Source: Pseudonocardia abyssalis
GTDB lineage: Bacteria; Actinomycetota; Actinomycetes; Mycobacteriales; Pseudonocardiaceae
Length of the DNA: 64,000 nt
Direction of reading: 5' to 3'
Assembly (NCBI RefSeq): GCF_019263705.2
Contig: NZ_JADQDK010000001.1
Span: 5,146,001 to 5,210,000, forward strand
Positions 44,564 through 53,259 of the stretch are shown here, in pieces; position 1 is the stretch's first letter; each line of letters starts with the position of its first letter. The position numbers were made by a program, and so were the translations under genes. The notes beneath the pieces are model-generated. The model was not told the DNA's origin and made no database searches. It saw only the letters and a list, made by a program, of their open reading frames with translations.

Positions 44564-44602
44564 GCCGGCGCCACCCCCGGGGATACCGGGGGTGGCGTCG
44601 GC
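44564..44602 (+). terminator. Strong hairpin between iniB and iniA (partial terminator/processing site)
   Basis: 17-bp stem GCCGGCGCCACCCCCGG / CCGGGGGTGGCGTCGGC with one G-U pair and a 5-nt loop GGATA. There is no U-run, so it may attenuate or stabilise upstream mRNA rather than fully terminate. Confidence 0.75.
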
Positions 44603-44644
44603 TTCGTCGTATGGTGGCCCCGTTGTCCGGGGAGGGATGCGTCG

Positions 44645-46453
44645 GTGGCGGTACCTGCTGCGATGGAGCTGGTCGATCTCGCACTGCGGGCGACCCAGGC
44701 GTACGACCGCCCGGACCTGACGACCCGGCTGGAGCACACCCGCCGCCGCCTGGAGGACCCGAACGTCCGGGTCCTGATCGTCGGGGAGTTCAAGCAGGGC
44801 AAGAGCCAGCTGGTGAACGCGCTGATCAACGCGCCCGTCTGCCCCGTCGACGACGACCTGGCCACCGCGGTGCCCACGGCCGTCCTCTACGCCGAGAAGC
44901 CCGCCGTCACCCTGGTCTGGGACGGCGAGCAGCGCCGGCGCAGTGACGTGCCGGTGGCCAAGCTCGCCGACTACGTCTCCGAGGCGGGCAACCCCGGCAA
45001 CCGGCAGGGTCTCTCGCGCGCCGAGGTCGGGCTGCCGCGCAACCTGCTCAAGGACGGGCTGGTCCTCGTCGACACCCCCGGCGTCGGCGGTCTCGGTTCG
45101 GCCCACGGCGCGGCCACGATGGCGACCCTGCCCACCGCCGACGCCGTGCTGCTCGTCTCCGACGCCTCGCAGGAGTACACCGCGCCGGAGCTGGAGTTCC
45201 TGTCCACGGCGATGCGGTTGTGCCCCAACGTCGCAGGCGTGATCACCAAGACCGACCTCTACCCGCAGTGGCGGCGTATCACCGACCTCGACCGCGGGCA
45301 CCTCGCGACCGCGGGGATCACCGCGGAGCTGTTCCCCGTGTCGTCGGTGCTGCGGCTGGAGGCGGTGCGCAGCGAGGACGCGGAGCTGAACAAGGAGTCC
45401 GGCTTCGCCGAGCTGGTGACGTTCCTGCGCACCGAGGTGCTGGCCCGCGCCGACGAGCTGGACCGCCGCTCCACCAGCCAGGACGTGCTCGCCGTGGCCG
45501 ACCAGCTGGGTGCGAGCATGCGCGCGGAGCTCACCGCGCAGCGCGACCCGCAGCTCGCGGGGGCGCTGGTGTCGGACCTGGAGATCGCGCGCGGGCGCGC
45601 CGCCGCGCTCAAGGACAGGTCGGCACGCTGGCAGCACACCCTCAACGACGGCGTGCAGGACCTCACCGCCGACATCGAGTACGACATGCGCGACCGGCTG
45701 CGGGCGATCGGCCGCGAGGGTGAGCAGCTCCTCGACGCCGCCGACCCGGCCGACATCTGGGAGCAGTTCGCCGAGTGGCTCGAGGGCCAGGTCGCCACCG
45801 CGATGTCGGCGAACTTCGTCTGGGCCGGGCAGCGCGCGGAGTGGCTGGCCACGCAGGTCGCGGAGCACTTCGCGGCGGAGGGCGACTCCGTGCTGCCGGC
45901 GCTGCGCTCCGGTCGCTCCTCCGACGTGCACGGGCAGGTCGGCCGACTCGAACGGCCCGAGCAGGAGCGGATCGGCTTCGGTCAGAAGCTCTACATCGGC
46001 GCGCGCGGCGGGTACGGCGGGATGCTGATGATCGGGCTGGCGACCACGCTCGCCGGCTTCGCGATGCTCAACCCCCTCTCGATCGGCGCGGGCCTGTTGT
46101 TCGGCGCGAAGACGGTGCGCGAGGAGCAGGCGCGGCAGCTCGCCCGCCGCAAGGCGGAGTCGAAGGCGGCGATGCGCAAGCACCTCGACGAGGTGACGTT
46201 CCAGGTCGGCAAGGACTCCCGCGACATGCTCCGCCAGGTGCAGCGCCAGCTGCGCGACCACTTCACCTCCCTCGCCGAGGAGCTGCAGACCTCCGTCGAC
46301 ACGTCGGTGAAGGCGGCGCAGAAGGCCGTCAGCGGCGACGAGAACGTGCGCAGGGGCCGGATCCGCGACCTGGAGGCCGAGCTCGACCGCATTGGCAAGC
46401 TGGAGGACAAGGCCCGCGCACTCGCGCCGGCGGCGCGGAAGGTGCTCGTGTGA
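44645..46453 (+). CDS. iniA: Dynamin-like GTPase IniA
   Basis: 602 residues; GTG 44645 is preceded by GGGGAGGG. GTPase domain with G1 GEFKQGKSQ (about 47-55), G3 DTPG (143-146) and G4 TKTD (201-204). A long helical bundle follows, with a hydrophobic hairpin (YGGMLMIGLATTLAGFAML, LSIGAGLLFGA, about 455-485) typical of bacterial dynamin-like proteins that insert in membranes, then a coiled C-terminus. M. tuberculosis and M. smegmatis IniA mediates membrane fission and is induced by cell-wall antibiotics. Second gene of the iniBAC module. Confidence 0.9.
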   Translation: MAVPAAMELVDLALRATQAYDRPDLTTRLEHTRRRLEDPNVRVLIVGEFKQGKSQLVNALINAPVCPVDDDLATAVPTAVLYAEKPAVTLVWDGEQRRRSDVPVAKLADYVSEAGNPGNRQGLSRAEVGLPRNLLKDGLVLVDTPGVGGLGSAHGAATMATLPTADAVLLVSDASQEYTAPELEFLSTAMRLCPNVAGVITKTDLYPQWRRITDLDRGHLATAGITAELFPVSSVLRLEAVRSEDAELNKESGFAELVTFLRTEVLARADELDRRSTSQDVLAVADQLGASMRAELTAQRDPQLAGALVSDLEIARGRAAALKDRSARWQHTLNDGVQDLTADIEYDMRDRLRAIGREGEQLLDAADPADIWEQFAEWLEGQVATAMSANFVWAGQRAEWLATQVAEHFAAEGDSVLPALRSGRSSDVHGQVGRLERPEQERIGFGQKLYIGARGGYGGMLMIGLATTLAGFAMLNPLSIGAGLLFGAKTVREEQARQLARRKAESKAAMRKHLDEVTFQVGKDSRDMLRQVQRQLRDHFTSLAEELQTSVDTSVKAAQKAVSGDENVRRGRIRDLEAELDRIGKLEDKARALAPAARKVLV

Positions 46454-46526
46454 CCGAGCTTGCGAGGACACCGTTCGACACAGCACGCCGTGGCGCGGGC
46501 GCGACGAGCCTCGGCGAGGAGTCCCC

Positions 46527-47993
46527 GTGACGCCGCTGGGCGTCGCGGTGCGGGGGCTGCTGCGCGACGGCGTCGACGCCTACCGCGACAGCCCGCAGGC
46601 CACCGCGTGGCTGCGCCAGCACCTCGCGCGGTTCGAGGAGCCGCTGCGCGTCGCGATCGCGGGGAAGGTCAAGGCGGGCAAGTCGACGCTGCTCAACGCG
46701 CTGGTCGGCGAGGAGATCGCGCCCACCGACGCGGGCGAGTGCACGCGCGTCGTCACCTGGTACCAGGACGGGCCGAGCCCGAAGGTCATCATGATCCCGC
46801 GTGAGGGGCCGTCCCGGCCGCTCACGGTCGCCCGCCGCGACGGCGCGCTGACGATCGATCTCGGCGGCACGCCCGCGGAGCGCGTCGACCGGCTCGTCGT
46901 CGACTGGCCGTCGCAGAGCCTGCGCGCCACCTCGCTGATCGACACCCCGGGCATCGCGTCGATGTCGGCCGACACCTCGGCGCGCGCGGGCGCGTTCCTC
47001 GTGCCCGAGGACGCCCCCGCCCCGGCCGACGCGGTGCTCTACCTGATGCGCCACCTGCACCAGTCCGACGTGCGGTTCCTGGAGTCCTTCCACGACCAGG
47101 GCGTCGCGAAGGCGGCTCCGGTCAACACCGTCGCGATCCTGTCGCGCGCCGACGAGATCGGCGTCGGCCGGCTCGACGCGATGGCCTCGGCCCGGCAGAT
47201 CGCGGGCCGCTACCGCCGCGACGACAAGCTCCGCTCGCTGTGCCAGACCGTCGTCGCGGTGGCGGGCCTGCTCGCGCAGAGCGGGCGGACGATGCGCCAG
47301 GCCGAGTTCACCGCGCTCGCGACGCTGGCCAAGGCGGAGGCGTCCGACACCGAGCCGCTGCTGCTCTCGGCCGACCGGTTCGTCCGCGCGTCCGAGACGG
47401 CCCCGCTCGACCCCGAGACCCGCGCCGCGCTGCTCGACCGCTTCGGCCTGTTCGGCGTCCGCCTGGGGATCACGCTGATCCGCCGCGGCACCGACGACCC
47501 GAGCCGGCTCTCGGCCGAGTTGGTCACACGCAGCGGGCTCGACGAGCTGCGCACCGTGCTGACGACGCAGTTCACCGAGCGCCGCGACCTGCTCAAGTCG
47601 CGTTCCGCTCTGCTCGCGCTCGAACTGGTGTTGCAGCGCGAGCCCATCCCGGCGTCCCTGCCGCTGGCGCGGGAGGTCGAGCGGATCACCGCGGGGGCGC
47701 ACGAGTTCACCGAGCTGCGGCTGCTCACCGCACTGCGGACGCGGGTCGTGACGCTGCCGAAGGACGTGAAGGCGGAGGCGGAGCGACTGCTCGGCGGTGA
47801 CGGCGGCACCCCGGCCGCCCGGCTGGGCCTCGACCCGTCGGCCGACCCGGATCAGCTGCGCGAGGCCGTCCTCGACGCGCTCGGCGGGTGGCAGCGGCGC
47901 GCGGAGAGCCCGCTGTCGGACCGGGCGCAGGTCAGCACGGCCCGCACACTGGTCCGCACCTGCGAGGGGCTGCTCGCGAGTCTCCCCCGCTAG
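46527..47993 (+). CDS. iniC: Dynamin-like GTPase IniC
   Basis: 488 residues; GTG 46527 with GGCGAGGAG upstream. G1 GKVKAGKST (about 46-54), G3 DTPG (139-142), G4 SRAD (206-209), then helical segments without the hydrophobic hairpin seen in IniA. It probably forms heteromeric assemblies with IniA on the inner face of the membrane. Convergent with iniR, 19 bp apart. Third gene of the operon. Confidence 0.9.
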   Translation: MTPLGVAVRGLLRDGVDAYRDSPQATAWLRQHLARFEEPLRVAIAGKVKAGKSTLLNALVGEEIAPTDAGECTRVVTWYQDGPSPKVIMIPREGPSRPLTVARRDGALTIDLGGTPAERVDRLVVDWPSQSLRATSLIDTPGIASMSADTSARAGAFLVPEDAPAPADAVLYLMRHLHQSDVRFLESFHDQGVAKAAPVNTVAILSRADEIGVGRLDAMASARQIAGRYRRDDKLRSLCQTVVAVAGLLAQSGRTMRQAEFTALATLAKAEASDTEPLLLSADRFVRASETAPLDPETRAALLDRFGLFGVRLGITLIRRGTDDPSRLSAELVTRSGLDELRTVLTTQFTERRDLLKSRSALLALELVLQREPIPASLPLAREVERITAGAHEFTELRLLTALRTRVVTLPKDVKAEAERLLGGDGGTPAARLGLDPSADPDQLREAVLDALGGWQRRAESPLSDRAQVSTARTLVRTCEGLLASLPR

Positions 47994-48012
47994 CCGTGGT
48001 GACCCAGGACAG

Positions 48013-50484
48013 CTAGCTGCGGACGATCGAGCGCAGGTGGGCGAACAGCTCGCCGCGGCTGCCGGAGCCGAGTCGTTGGCGCATCCGGGCGACGTGGTGC
48101 TCCACGGTCTTCGCCGAGATGAACAGCTGCTCGCCGATCTGCTTGTAGGTCAACCCCTCCAGCACGAGTGCGGCCACCTCGCGCTCGCGGTCGCTGAGCA
48201 CGTCGTCGGGGCCGGTGCCCGGCGCCGGGGACTCCGGCGCGAACTCGACGGCCGTCACCTGCTCCACGACGTGCAGCGCGCGGGCGGTGCCCAGCAGCGA
48301 GGCCATGCCCTTCTTGTCGCGCGTCCGGATCGCGGCCTGGCCGGCGAGGCGGCCACCGTCCCAGGTCAGGCCGACGGCGTGCAGCCCCCGCGCCGCGGCC
48401 TCGACGGCGGCCGGATCGACCTCCCCGCGCAGCACGAGCAGCCACTGCCGCGCCCCGACGGCCATCGCGGCGGCGTAGCGGCTGGTGGAGGACCCGGCCT
48501 GCAGCGCGGCGACGTCGGGCGCGGCGGCGTCGGGGTTCTGGGCGAACATCGCCGCGTGCACCCCGGCCCAGTGCAGCGGGGCCGCCCACAGCAGCGGGTT
48601 GCCCAGCCGGGCCAGCAGGGCGGCGGCCTCGTCGAGGTGCGGGGCGACCCAGCTCTGCTCGCGCAGCCGGGCGGCCGCGACGCGCAGCTCGGAGAGCGGC
48701 TGGAGGACGAACAGGTCGACGGGGTGCTGCACGATCGCCTCGCGCGCCCGGGCCCAGCCGACCATCAGCGCGGCGGGGTCGCTCGCCCGCCGGGCCAGCG
48801 CCACCTCCAGCGCCGCGGCCAGCAGTTCGTCGCGCGGTTCGAGCAGGCGCCCGACGTCGAGCGCGGCCCGCGCGGTCGCGTGCGCGCCGCGGTACATCGC
48901 GATCCACCCCAGCAGCAGCCGGTGCCGCACCGCCGCGCCGCACCCGCCGAGCCCGGTGCGCTCCGCGCGCTCGAGCACCGACTGCGCGACGGCGAGCTCC
49001 CCGCACTGCACGGCGACGAGCGCGGCCAGGGCGGCTGGGGTGTCGGTGAGCAGCGCGGCCCGGTTGGGCGGCTCCAACAGGCCCGCCGCGCGCACCAGCT
49101 TCGACATCGCGCCGGTCGGGGCACCCACCACCGACTCCAGCACGCCCTGCGCGGTCAGCTCCTCGGCGCCCGAGCGCAGCGTCGGAGGCCTGCGGTCCGG
49201 CGCGGCCTGCCCGGCCACCGCGGCCCGGGCCTCGTCGAGCGCCCCCGTCCCGACGAGTGCGGGCACGGCGAGCACGGTGGGCCCGCCGAGGGAGGACATC
49301 CAGCGGTAGAGGTCGGCGCTGCGGGCGAGGTTGCCGCGGCGGGCGAGGACCGCGGCGGCCACGGCCCCGGCCCGGCGCGCACCCGCGTCCTCGACGGTGT
49401 CGACGTTGTCGAGGACCAGGTCGGCGTGGTCGAGCGCCACGTCGAGGTCACCGGCGATCACGGCGGCCTCGGCCCGGCGCGGGGCCAGGAGCAGCGGGGC
49501 GGCACCGGCCCGGATCGCGCCCTCGTAGAACTCGTCGGCCTCGCCCGCCGCCGTGCGGACGGCCTGGTCGCCCGCCGCGGTGAACACCGCGGCCACGCCC
49601 CTGCCCGTGGCCCCCGCGCGCAGCAGCCCGCGGGCCGCGCCCAGGACGTCGCCGCCGCGGTCCAGCTCGATCTCGGCGAGCGCGCGGCGCATCTCGGTGG
49701 CGGCGGCGGGGGGCGTGCGGGCCAGCACCGCGGACGAGACGAGCGGGACGGCCCCGCCGTCGGCCAGCAGCCGACCTTCGGCCCAGGCGGCGGTGACCAG
49801 CCCGTCGACGGCGCCGGCGCCGGGCAGCCCGAGCAGCGGGACGAGCACCTCGGCGTCGACGGGAGCGCCGATGGCCCGGGCCAGCAGCAGGTCGCGCACG
49901 CCCGGCGGCAGCTCCTCCAGCGCGTAGCCGAGCTGGGCGAGGACGCTGGCCTCGGCCGCGGTGTGCGCACCGAGCAGGGTGTCGACGAGAGAGGGGATCC
50001 CCGCGGTGCGCCGGAGCACCGAGTCGACGACGTCGGGGTCCGGCCGCCCGCCGAGCAGGAGTTCTGCACGGGTGGCGACCCCGGACCGGTCCAGCACCCC
50101 GAGCACCACGGGCCGCCCGCGTTGGGCGAGCTCGGCGCCCAACGCGGCCATCGCCCGCGACTCCGGGTACGGCCGGTGCGCGACCACGATGCGGCCCGCG
50201 TCGCCCGCGGCCAGCGCCGTGAGGTGCCGCAGCAGGTCGTCGGGGAGCAGGTGGGCGTCGTCGACGACGAGCGCGACGTCGGGGGCGAGGGTCTCGCCGG
50301 GAGCCGGGGCGTCGCGGCGCACGGGGACGCCCGCATCGGTGTACGCGGCGGCGACGGCGGCGAGCAGGACGGTCTTGCCGTACCCACCGGGGCCGACGAC
50401 GTCGATCCGGCGGGCGGTGAAGGGGTCGGCCGCGATGTCCCGCAGGGTGGACCGCGCTCCGTCGGCGAGTGTCGACGTGTTCAC
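48013..50484 (-). CDS. iniR: IniR-type ATPase/LuxR transcriptional regulator
   Basis: 823 residues, GTG 50484 with GGGGGAG. N-terminal ATPase with Walker A GPGGYGKTVLL (about 31) and Walker B VALVVDDAHLLP; long helical TPR-like middle; C-terminal LuxR helix-turn-helix (LSDREREVAALVLEGLTYKQ ... SAKTVEHHVARMRQRLG). In Mycobacterium marinum and M. tuberculosis, IniR activates iniBAC in response to free trehalose/cell-wall stress. Position next to iniC supports that role. Large size and domain order match the family. Confidence 0.87.
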   Translation of the reverse strand: MNTSTLADGARSTLRDIAADPFTARRIDVVGPGGYGKTVLLAAVAAAYTDAGVPVRRDAPAPGETLAPDVALVVDDAHLLPDDLLRHLTALAAGDAGRIVVAHRPYPESRAMAALGAELAQRGRPVVLGVLDRSGVATRAELLLGGRPDPDVVDSVLRRTAGIPSLVDTLLGAHTAAEASVLAQLGYALEELPPGVRDLLLARAIGAPVDAEVLVPLLGLPGAGAVDGLVTAAWAEGRLLADGGAVPLVSSAVLARTPPAAATEMRRALAEIELDRGGDVLGAARGLLRAGATGRGVAAVFTAAGDQAVRTAAGEADEFYEGAIRAGAAPLLLAPRRAEAAVIAGDLDVALDHADLVLDNVDTVEDAGARRAGAVAAAVLARRGNLARSADLYRWMSSLGGPTVLAVPALVGTGALDEARAAVAGQAAPDRRPPTLRSGAEELTAQGVLESVVGAPTGAMSKLVRAAGLLEPPNRAALLTDTPAALAALVAVQCGELAVAQSVLERAERTGLGGCGAAVRHRLLLGWIAMYRGAHATARAALDVGRLLEPRDELLAAALEVALARRASDPAALMVGWARAREAIVQHPVDLFVLQPLSELRVAAARLREQSWVAPHLDEAAALLARLGNPLLWAAPLHWAGVHAAMFAQNPDAAAPDVAALQAGSSTSRYAAAMAVGARQWLLVLRGEVDPAAVEAAARGLHAVGLTWDGGRLAGQAAIRTRDKKGMASLLGTARALHVVEQVTAVEFAPESPAPGTGPDDVLSDREREVAALVLEGLTYKQIGEQLFISAKTVEHHVARMRQRLGSGSRGELFAHLRSIVRS

Positions 50485-50605
50485 CGTTGGTCTCCCCCTC
50501 CGTCGGTACCGGCCGGGCGGGGGCGAGCGTAGCGCCGGTCACGATCCGGCCCGCGTCGCCGCCCGATCCCCGCCCGATCGGGTGGCACTGGAAGGATGCC
50601 CAGAC

Positions 50606-51259
50606 GTGACGGACGTCTGGGCGCTCGTGCTCGCCGGCGGCAGCGGGCAGCGCTTCGGCGGGCGGCCGAAGCAGTTCGAGCCCGTCGGCGGCATCCGGAT
50701 GATCGACCGCACCGTGGCGGCGGCCCGTCGCACCTGCTCCGGGGTCACGGTCGTCCTGCCGCCGGGCCGGGCGTGGGACGGCGAGGCGGTCGACGCGCTC
50801 GCCGTGGGCGGCGACCACCAGTCGGAGTCGCTGCGCGCCGGGCTCGCCACCGTCCCCGACGAGGCGGCGATCGTCGTCGTCTGCGATCCGGCCCACCCCT
50901 TGGCGCCGGACCGCCTGTTCCTCGACGTCGTCGACGCCGTGCGCCGCGGTGCCGCCGGTGCGGTGCCGGTGGTGCCGATCCTCGAGGTGGTGCAGCGCGT
51001 CGAGGCCGGGCGCGTCGTCGCCACGATCCCCAAGCACGACCTCGTGCTCACCCAGGCCCCGCAGGCGTTCGACGTCGCGGTGCTGCGCGAGGTGCACGTC
51101 GACCGGCCCCGGCCCGTCGAGAACTCCGGGTTGCTGGTCGAACGCGGGCACCGCGTCGACACGGTGCCCGGCGACCCCGCCAACCTGCACGTCACCACGC
51201 CGGACGAGCTCGCGATCCTGGACAGGATCGCCCTCCCGAGGGAAGGACACCCCCGCTGA
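50606..51259 (+). CDS. IspD/TarI-family cytidylyltransferase
   Basis: 217 residues from GTG 50606. CTP-binding loop LVLAGGSGQRFGGRPKQF, CDPAHPL around the metal-binding Asp, and the C-terminal RVDTVPGDPANLHVTTPDEL, all as in IspD (MEP pathway) and TarI (CDP-ribitol). The stop overlaps the next ATG (TGATG), a glucose-1-phosphate cytidylyltransferase, so a CDP-polyol role in a surface polymer is as likely as isoprenoid synthesis. A canonical ispD usually sits with ispF in actinobacteria; none is here. Confidence 0.75.
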   Translation: MTDVWALVLAGGSGQRFGGRPKQFEPVGGIRMIDRTVAAARRTCSGVTVVLPPGRAWDGEAVDALAVGGDHQSESLRAGLATVPDEAAIVVVCDPAHPLAPDRLFLDVVDAVRRGAAGAVPVVPILEVVQRVEAGRVVATIPKHDLVLTQAPQAFDVAVLREVHVDRPRPVENSGLLVERGHRVDTVPGDPANLHVTTPDELAILDRIALPREGHPR

Positions 51260-52056
51260 TGGACCCCAACACCCCCGTCGTCATCCTCTGCGGAGGTCAG
51301 GGGACCCGTATCCGCGAGGTCAGCGAGAAGCTGCCCAAGGGCATGGTCGACATCGGTGGCCGCCCGATCCTGTGGCACATCATGAAGCTCTACAGCCACT
51401 ACGGGTACCGGCGCTTCATCCTGTGCCTGGGCTACAAGGGCTGGGAGATCAAGCAGTTCTTCATGGACTACCGCGCGCACCTGTCGGACTTCACGCTCAC
51501 GCTCGCCGACGGCGACCACGAGCCGCAGTACACCGACGGCCGCGGCGACGAGGACTGGGAGATCACGTTCGCGGAGACCGGCCTCGACGCCGGTACCGGC
51601 GCCCGGCTGCGCCGCATCCGCGACTACGTCGACACCCCGCACTTCATGATGACCTACGGCGACGGCGTCAGCGCCGTCGACATCGAGCAGCTGGCCACGC
51701 TGCACGAGAAGGCCGGGCGGGTCGGCACCGTCACCGGCGTGCACCCCACGTCGAAGTTCGGGGAGATGAACGTCGACGGGGACGTCGTCGCGGAGTTCAA
51801 CGAGAAGCCGACGCAGGTCACCGGCTGGGTCAGCGGCGGGTACTTCGTGTTCGACCGCAGCTTCCTCGACGACTACCTCGACGACTCCGAGGGCCTGTTC
51901 CTGGAGGCCGAGCCACTGCAGCGCCTCGCCCGTGACCAGCAGCTCACCGTGAACAAGCACGAGGGCTTCTGGGCCGCGATGGACACCTACAAGGACTACC
52001 AGGCGCTCAACGAGCTGTGGGCCGCCGGCGACGCGCCCTGGAAGCTCTGGGACTGA
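51259..52056 (+). CDS. rfbF: Glucose-1-phosphate cytidylyltransferase (RfbF-like)
   Basis: 265 residues. Nucleotidyltransferase signature VVILCGGQGTRIREVSEKLP then KGMVDIGGRPILWHIMKLYS, catalytic region MMTYGDGVSAVDI, GWVSGGYFVFDRSFLDDYL and a C-terminal GFWAAMDTYKDYQALNELW; these closely follow RfbF, which makes CDP-glucose from CTP. Coupled to the IspD/TarI-like gene by TGATG. Downstream CDP-glucose dehydratase and related genes are not in the window. Confidence 0.85.
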   Translation: MDPNTPVVILCGGQGTRIREVSEKLPKGMVDIGGRPILWHIMKLYSHYGYRRFILCLGYKGWEIKQFFMDYRAHLSDFTLTLADGDHEPQYTDGRGDEDWEITFAETGLDAGTGARLRRIRDYVDTPHFMMTYGDGVSAVDIEQLATLHEKAGRVGTVTGVHPTSKFGEMNVDGDVVAEFNEKPTQVTGWVSGGYFVFDRSFLDDYLDDSEGLFLEAEPLQRLARDQQLTVNKHEGFWAAMDTYKDYQALNELWAAGDAPWKLWD

Positions 52057-52074
52057 GTCCGAACGGGAGGCGGC

Positions 52075-53073
52075 TCAGCGGGCGGCGGTCAGGAGCTGCT
52101 GCCACTGCTCCGGGCCGACCCGCGACGGAGGTCGGGTGGAGCTGGTGGCGGCGAGCGTCTCGACCGCCTCCGCCGCCTCCCCGCCGTCGCCCGCCTGCAC
52201 GGGCGCGGCGAGCAGCGGCCAGGACTCGCCTCCGATGATCCCGTTGACCTCCTCGGTGGCGTGCTCGGCCTGGAACACGCGCACCGACTCCGCCATCGCT
52301 GCGCTGAACGTGCCGTCGACGGCGACCTCGGTGCGACCGGCCCCGCGCAGCAGACGCTGGGCGGCCTCGACGACCGGGCCGCGGTCGTCCTCGCGCAGCA
52401 CCGGCCACGACGCGGCGCGCACCGAGGACCCCTCCAGTCGCTGGCCGAGCATCCCGCCGACCTCACCGCGCAGCCGCGGCAGCATCCCGTAGAGGACGTC
52501 GCCGGGGCACAGCGTGTCCTTGAAGTCGCGGTGGCCGTAGATCTCCGTGGGGGCGATCCCGTACTGGCCGCAGATGTAGGCGCACATCTCCCGGAGCCGG
52601 TCCCACAGCACTCCGGTCGGCTCGGTGTCCATGTAGGTGCCCTCGTTCTCGATGCCGATCGACACGAGGTTCTGCCCGGTGCAGTGCGCCCCCTCCACCT
52701 GCTTGCGCCCGTTGCGCAGCGCCTCGAGGCTGCGGTGGCGGCCCTCGAGCACGAACCCGCCGCGGCTGATCGTGAAGTGCTGCCCGGAGTCGAGCCATCC
52801 CCGACGGTCCATGTGGAAGTTCTGGATGCCGCGGGCGAGTGCGTCGGCCGCACCGCGCGAGAGGTCGGTGACGTTGGGGGTGGCGGTGTGGTGCACCAGG
52901 ATCTTCACCGGCCGCTGCACCACGACGTTGACGACCCGGCTGTTGGGCCGGGCCCCCCAGGCGGCGCAGTCGGCGATCTCCGGGGCGGTCGCGGCGAGCG
53001 CCGTCCCGGGGAGCGCCAGGAGGGCGGCTCCGCCGAGAAGGAAACCACGCCGCGTGACACGAGCTGCACCCAC
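52075..53073 (-). CDS. Tat-exported PGRP-type N-acetylmuramoyl-L-alanine amidase
   Basis: 332 residues from GTG 53073 (GGGGGAG 5 bp before); codons upstream of it are not starts. Twin-arginine signal (RVTRRGFLLGGAALLALPG). The amidase_2/PGRP domain has zinc ligands in ILVHHTATP and GHRDFKDTLCPGD, with IGIENEGTY between. A C-terminal peptidoglycan-binding domain (about 235-300) follows. It cleaves the lactyl amide of murein stem peptides. Confidence 0.87.
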   Translation of the reverse strand: MGAARVTRRGFLLGGAALLALPGTALAATAPEIADCAAWGARPNSRVVNVVVQRPVKILVHHTATPNVTDLSRGAADALARGIQNFHMDRRGWLDSGQHFTISRGGFVLEGRHRSLEALRNGRKQVEGAHCTGQNLVSIGIENEGTYMDTEPTGVLWDRLREMCAYICGQYGIAPTEIYGHRDFKDTLCPGDVLYGMLPRLRGEVGGMLGQRLEGSSVRAASWPVLREDDRGPVVEAAQRLLRGAGRTEVAVDGTFSAAMAESVRVFQAEHATEEVNGIIGGESWPLLAAPVQAGDGGEAAEAVETLAATSSTRPPSRVGPEQWQQLLTAAR

Positions 53074-53205
53074 AGTTACTCCCCCTGTGCACCATCCGAC
53101 CCAGGAGAACCCTGCTTCGCTCACGCACCGTGCACAACATCAGAACACCAAGGTGTGATCGCCCGGGAGGGGTGAGTCGCCGGGCGGTACTCCCCCTTGT
53201 CGTGG

Positions 53206-53219
53206 TTACCGATGAGTAA
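53206..53219. promoter_or_regulatory. TTACC-N4-AGTAA palindrome, first of two upstream of fadE5
   Basis: TTACC GATG AGTAA, one mismatch to the etfD palindrome arm. Centres of this and the next site are 24 bp apart. Confidence 0.65.
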
Positions 53220-53229
53220 TACGCTGTTG

Positions 53230-53243
53230 TTACCGACGGGTAG
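53230..53243. promoter_or_regulatory. TTACC-N4-GGTAG palindrome, second of two upstream of fadE5
   Basis: TTACC GACG GGTAG, sharing all but the last base with the etfD palindrome (22798-22811). It ends 16 bp before the ATG and overlaps the ribosome-binding area, so a repressor bound here would block initiation or early elongation. Confidence 0.7.
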
Positions 53244-53259
53244 AAGGAGTGACGGGGCC

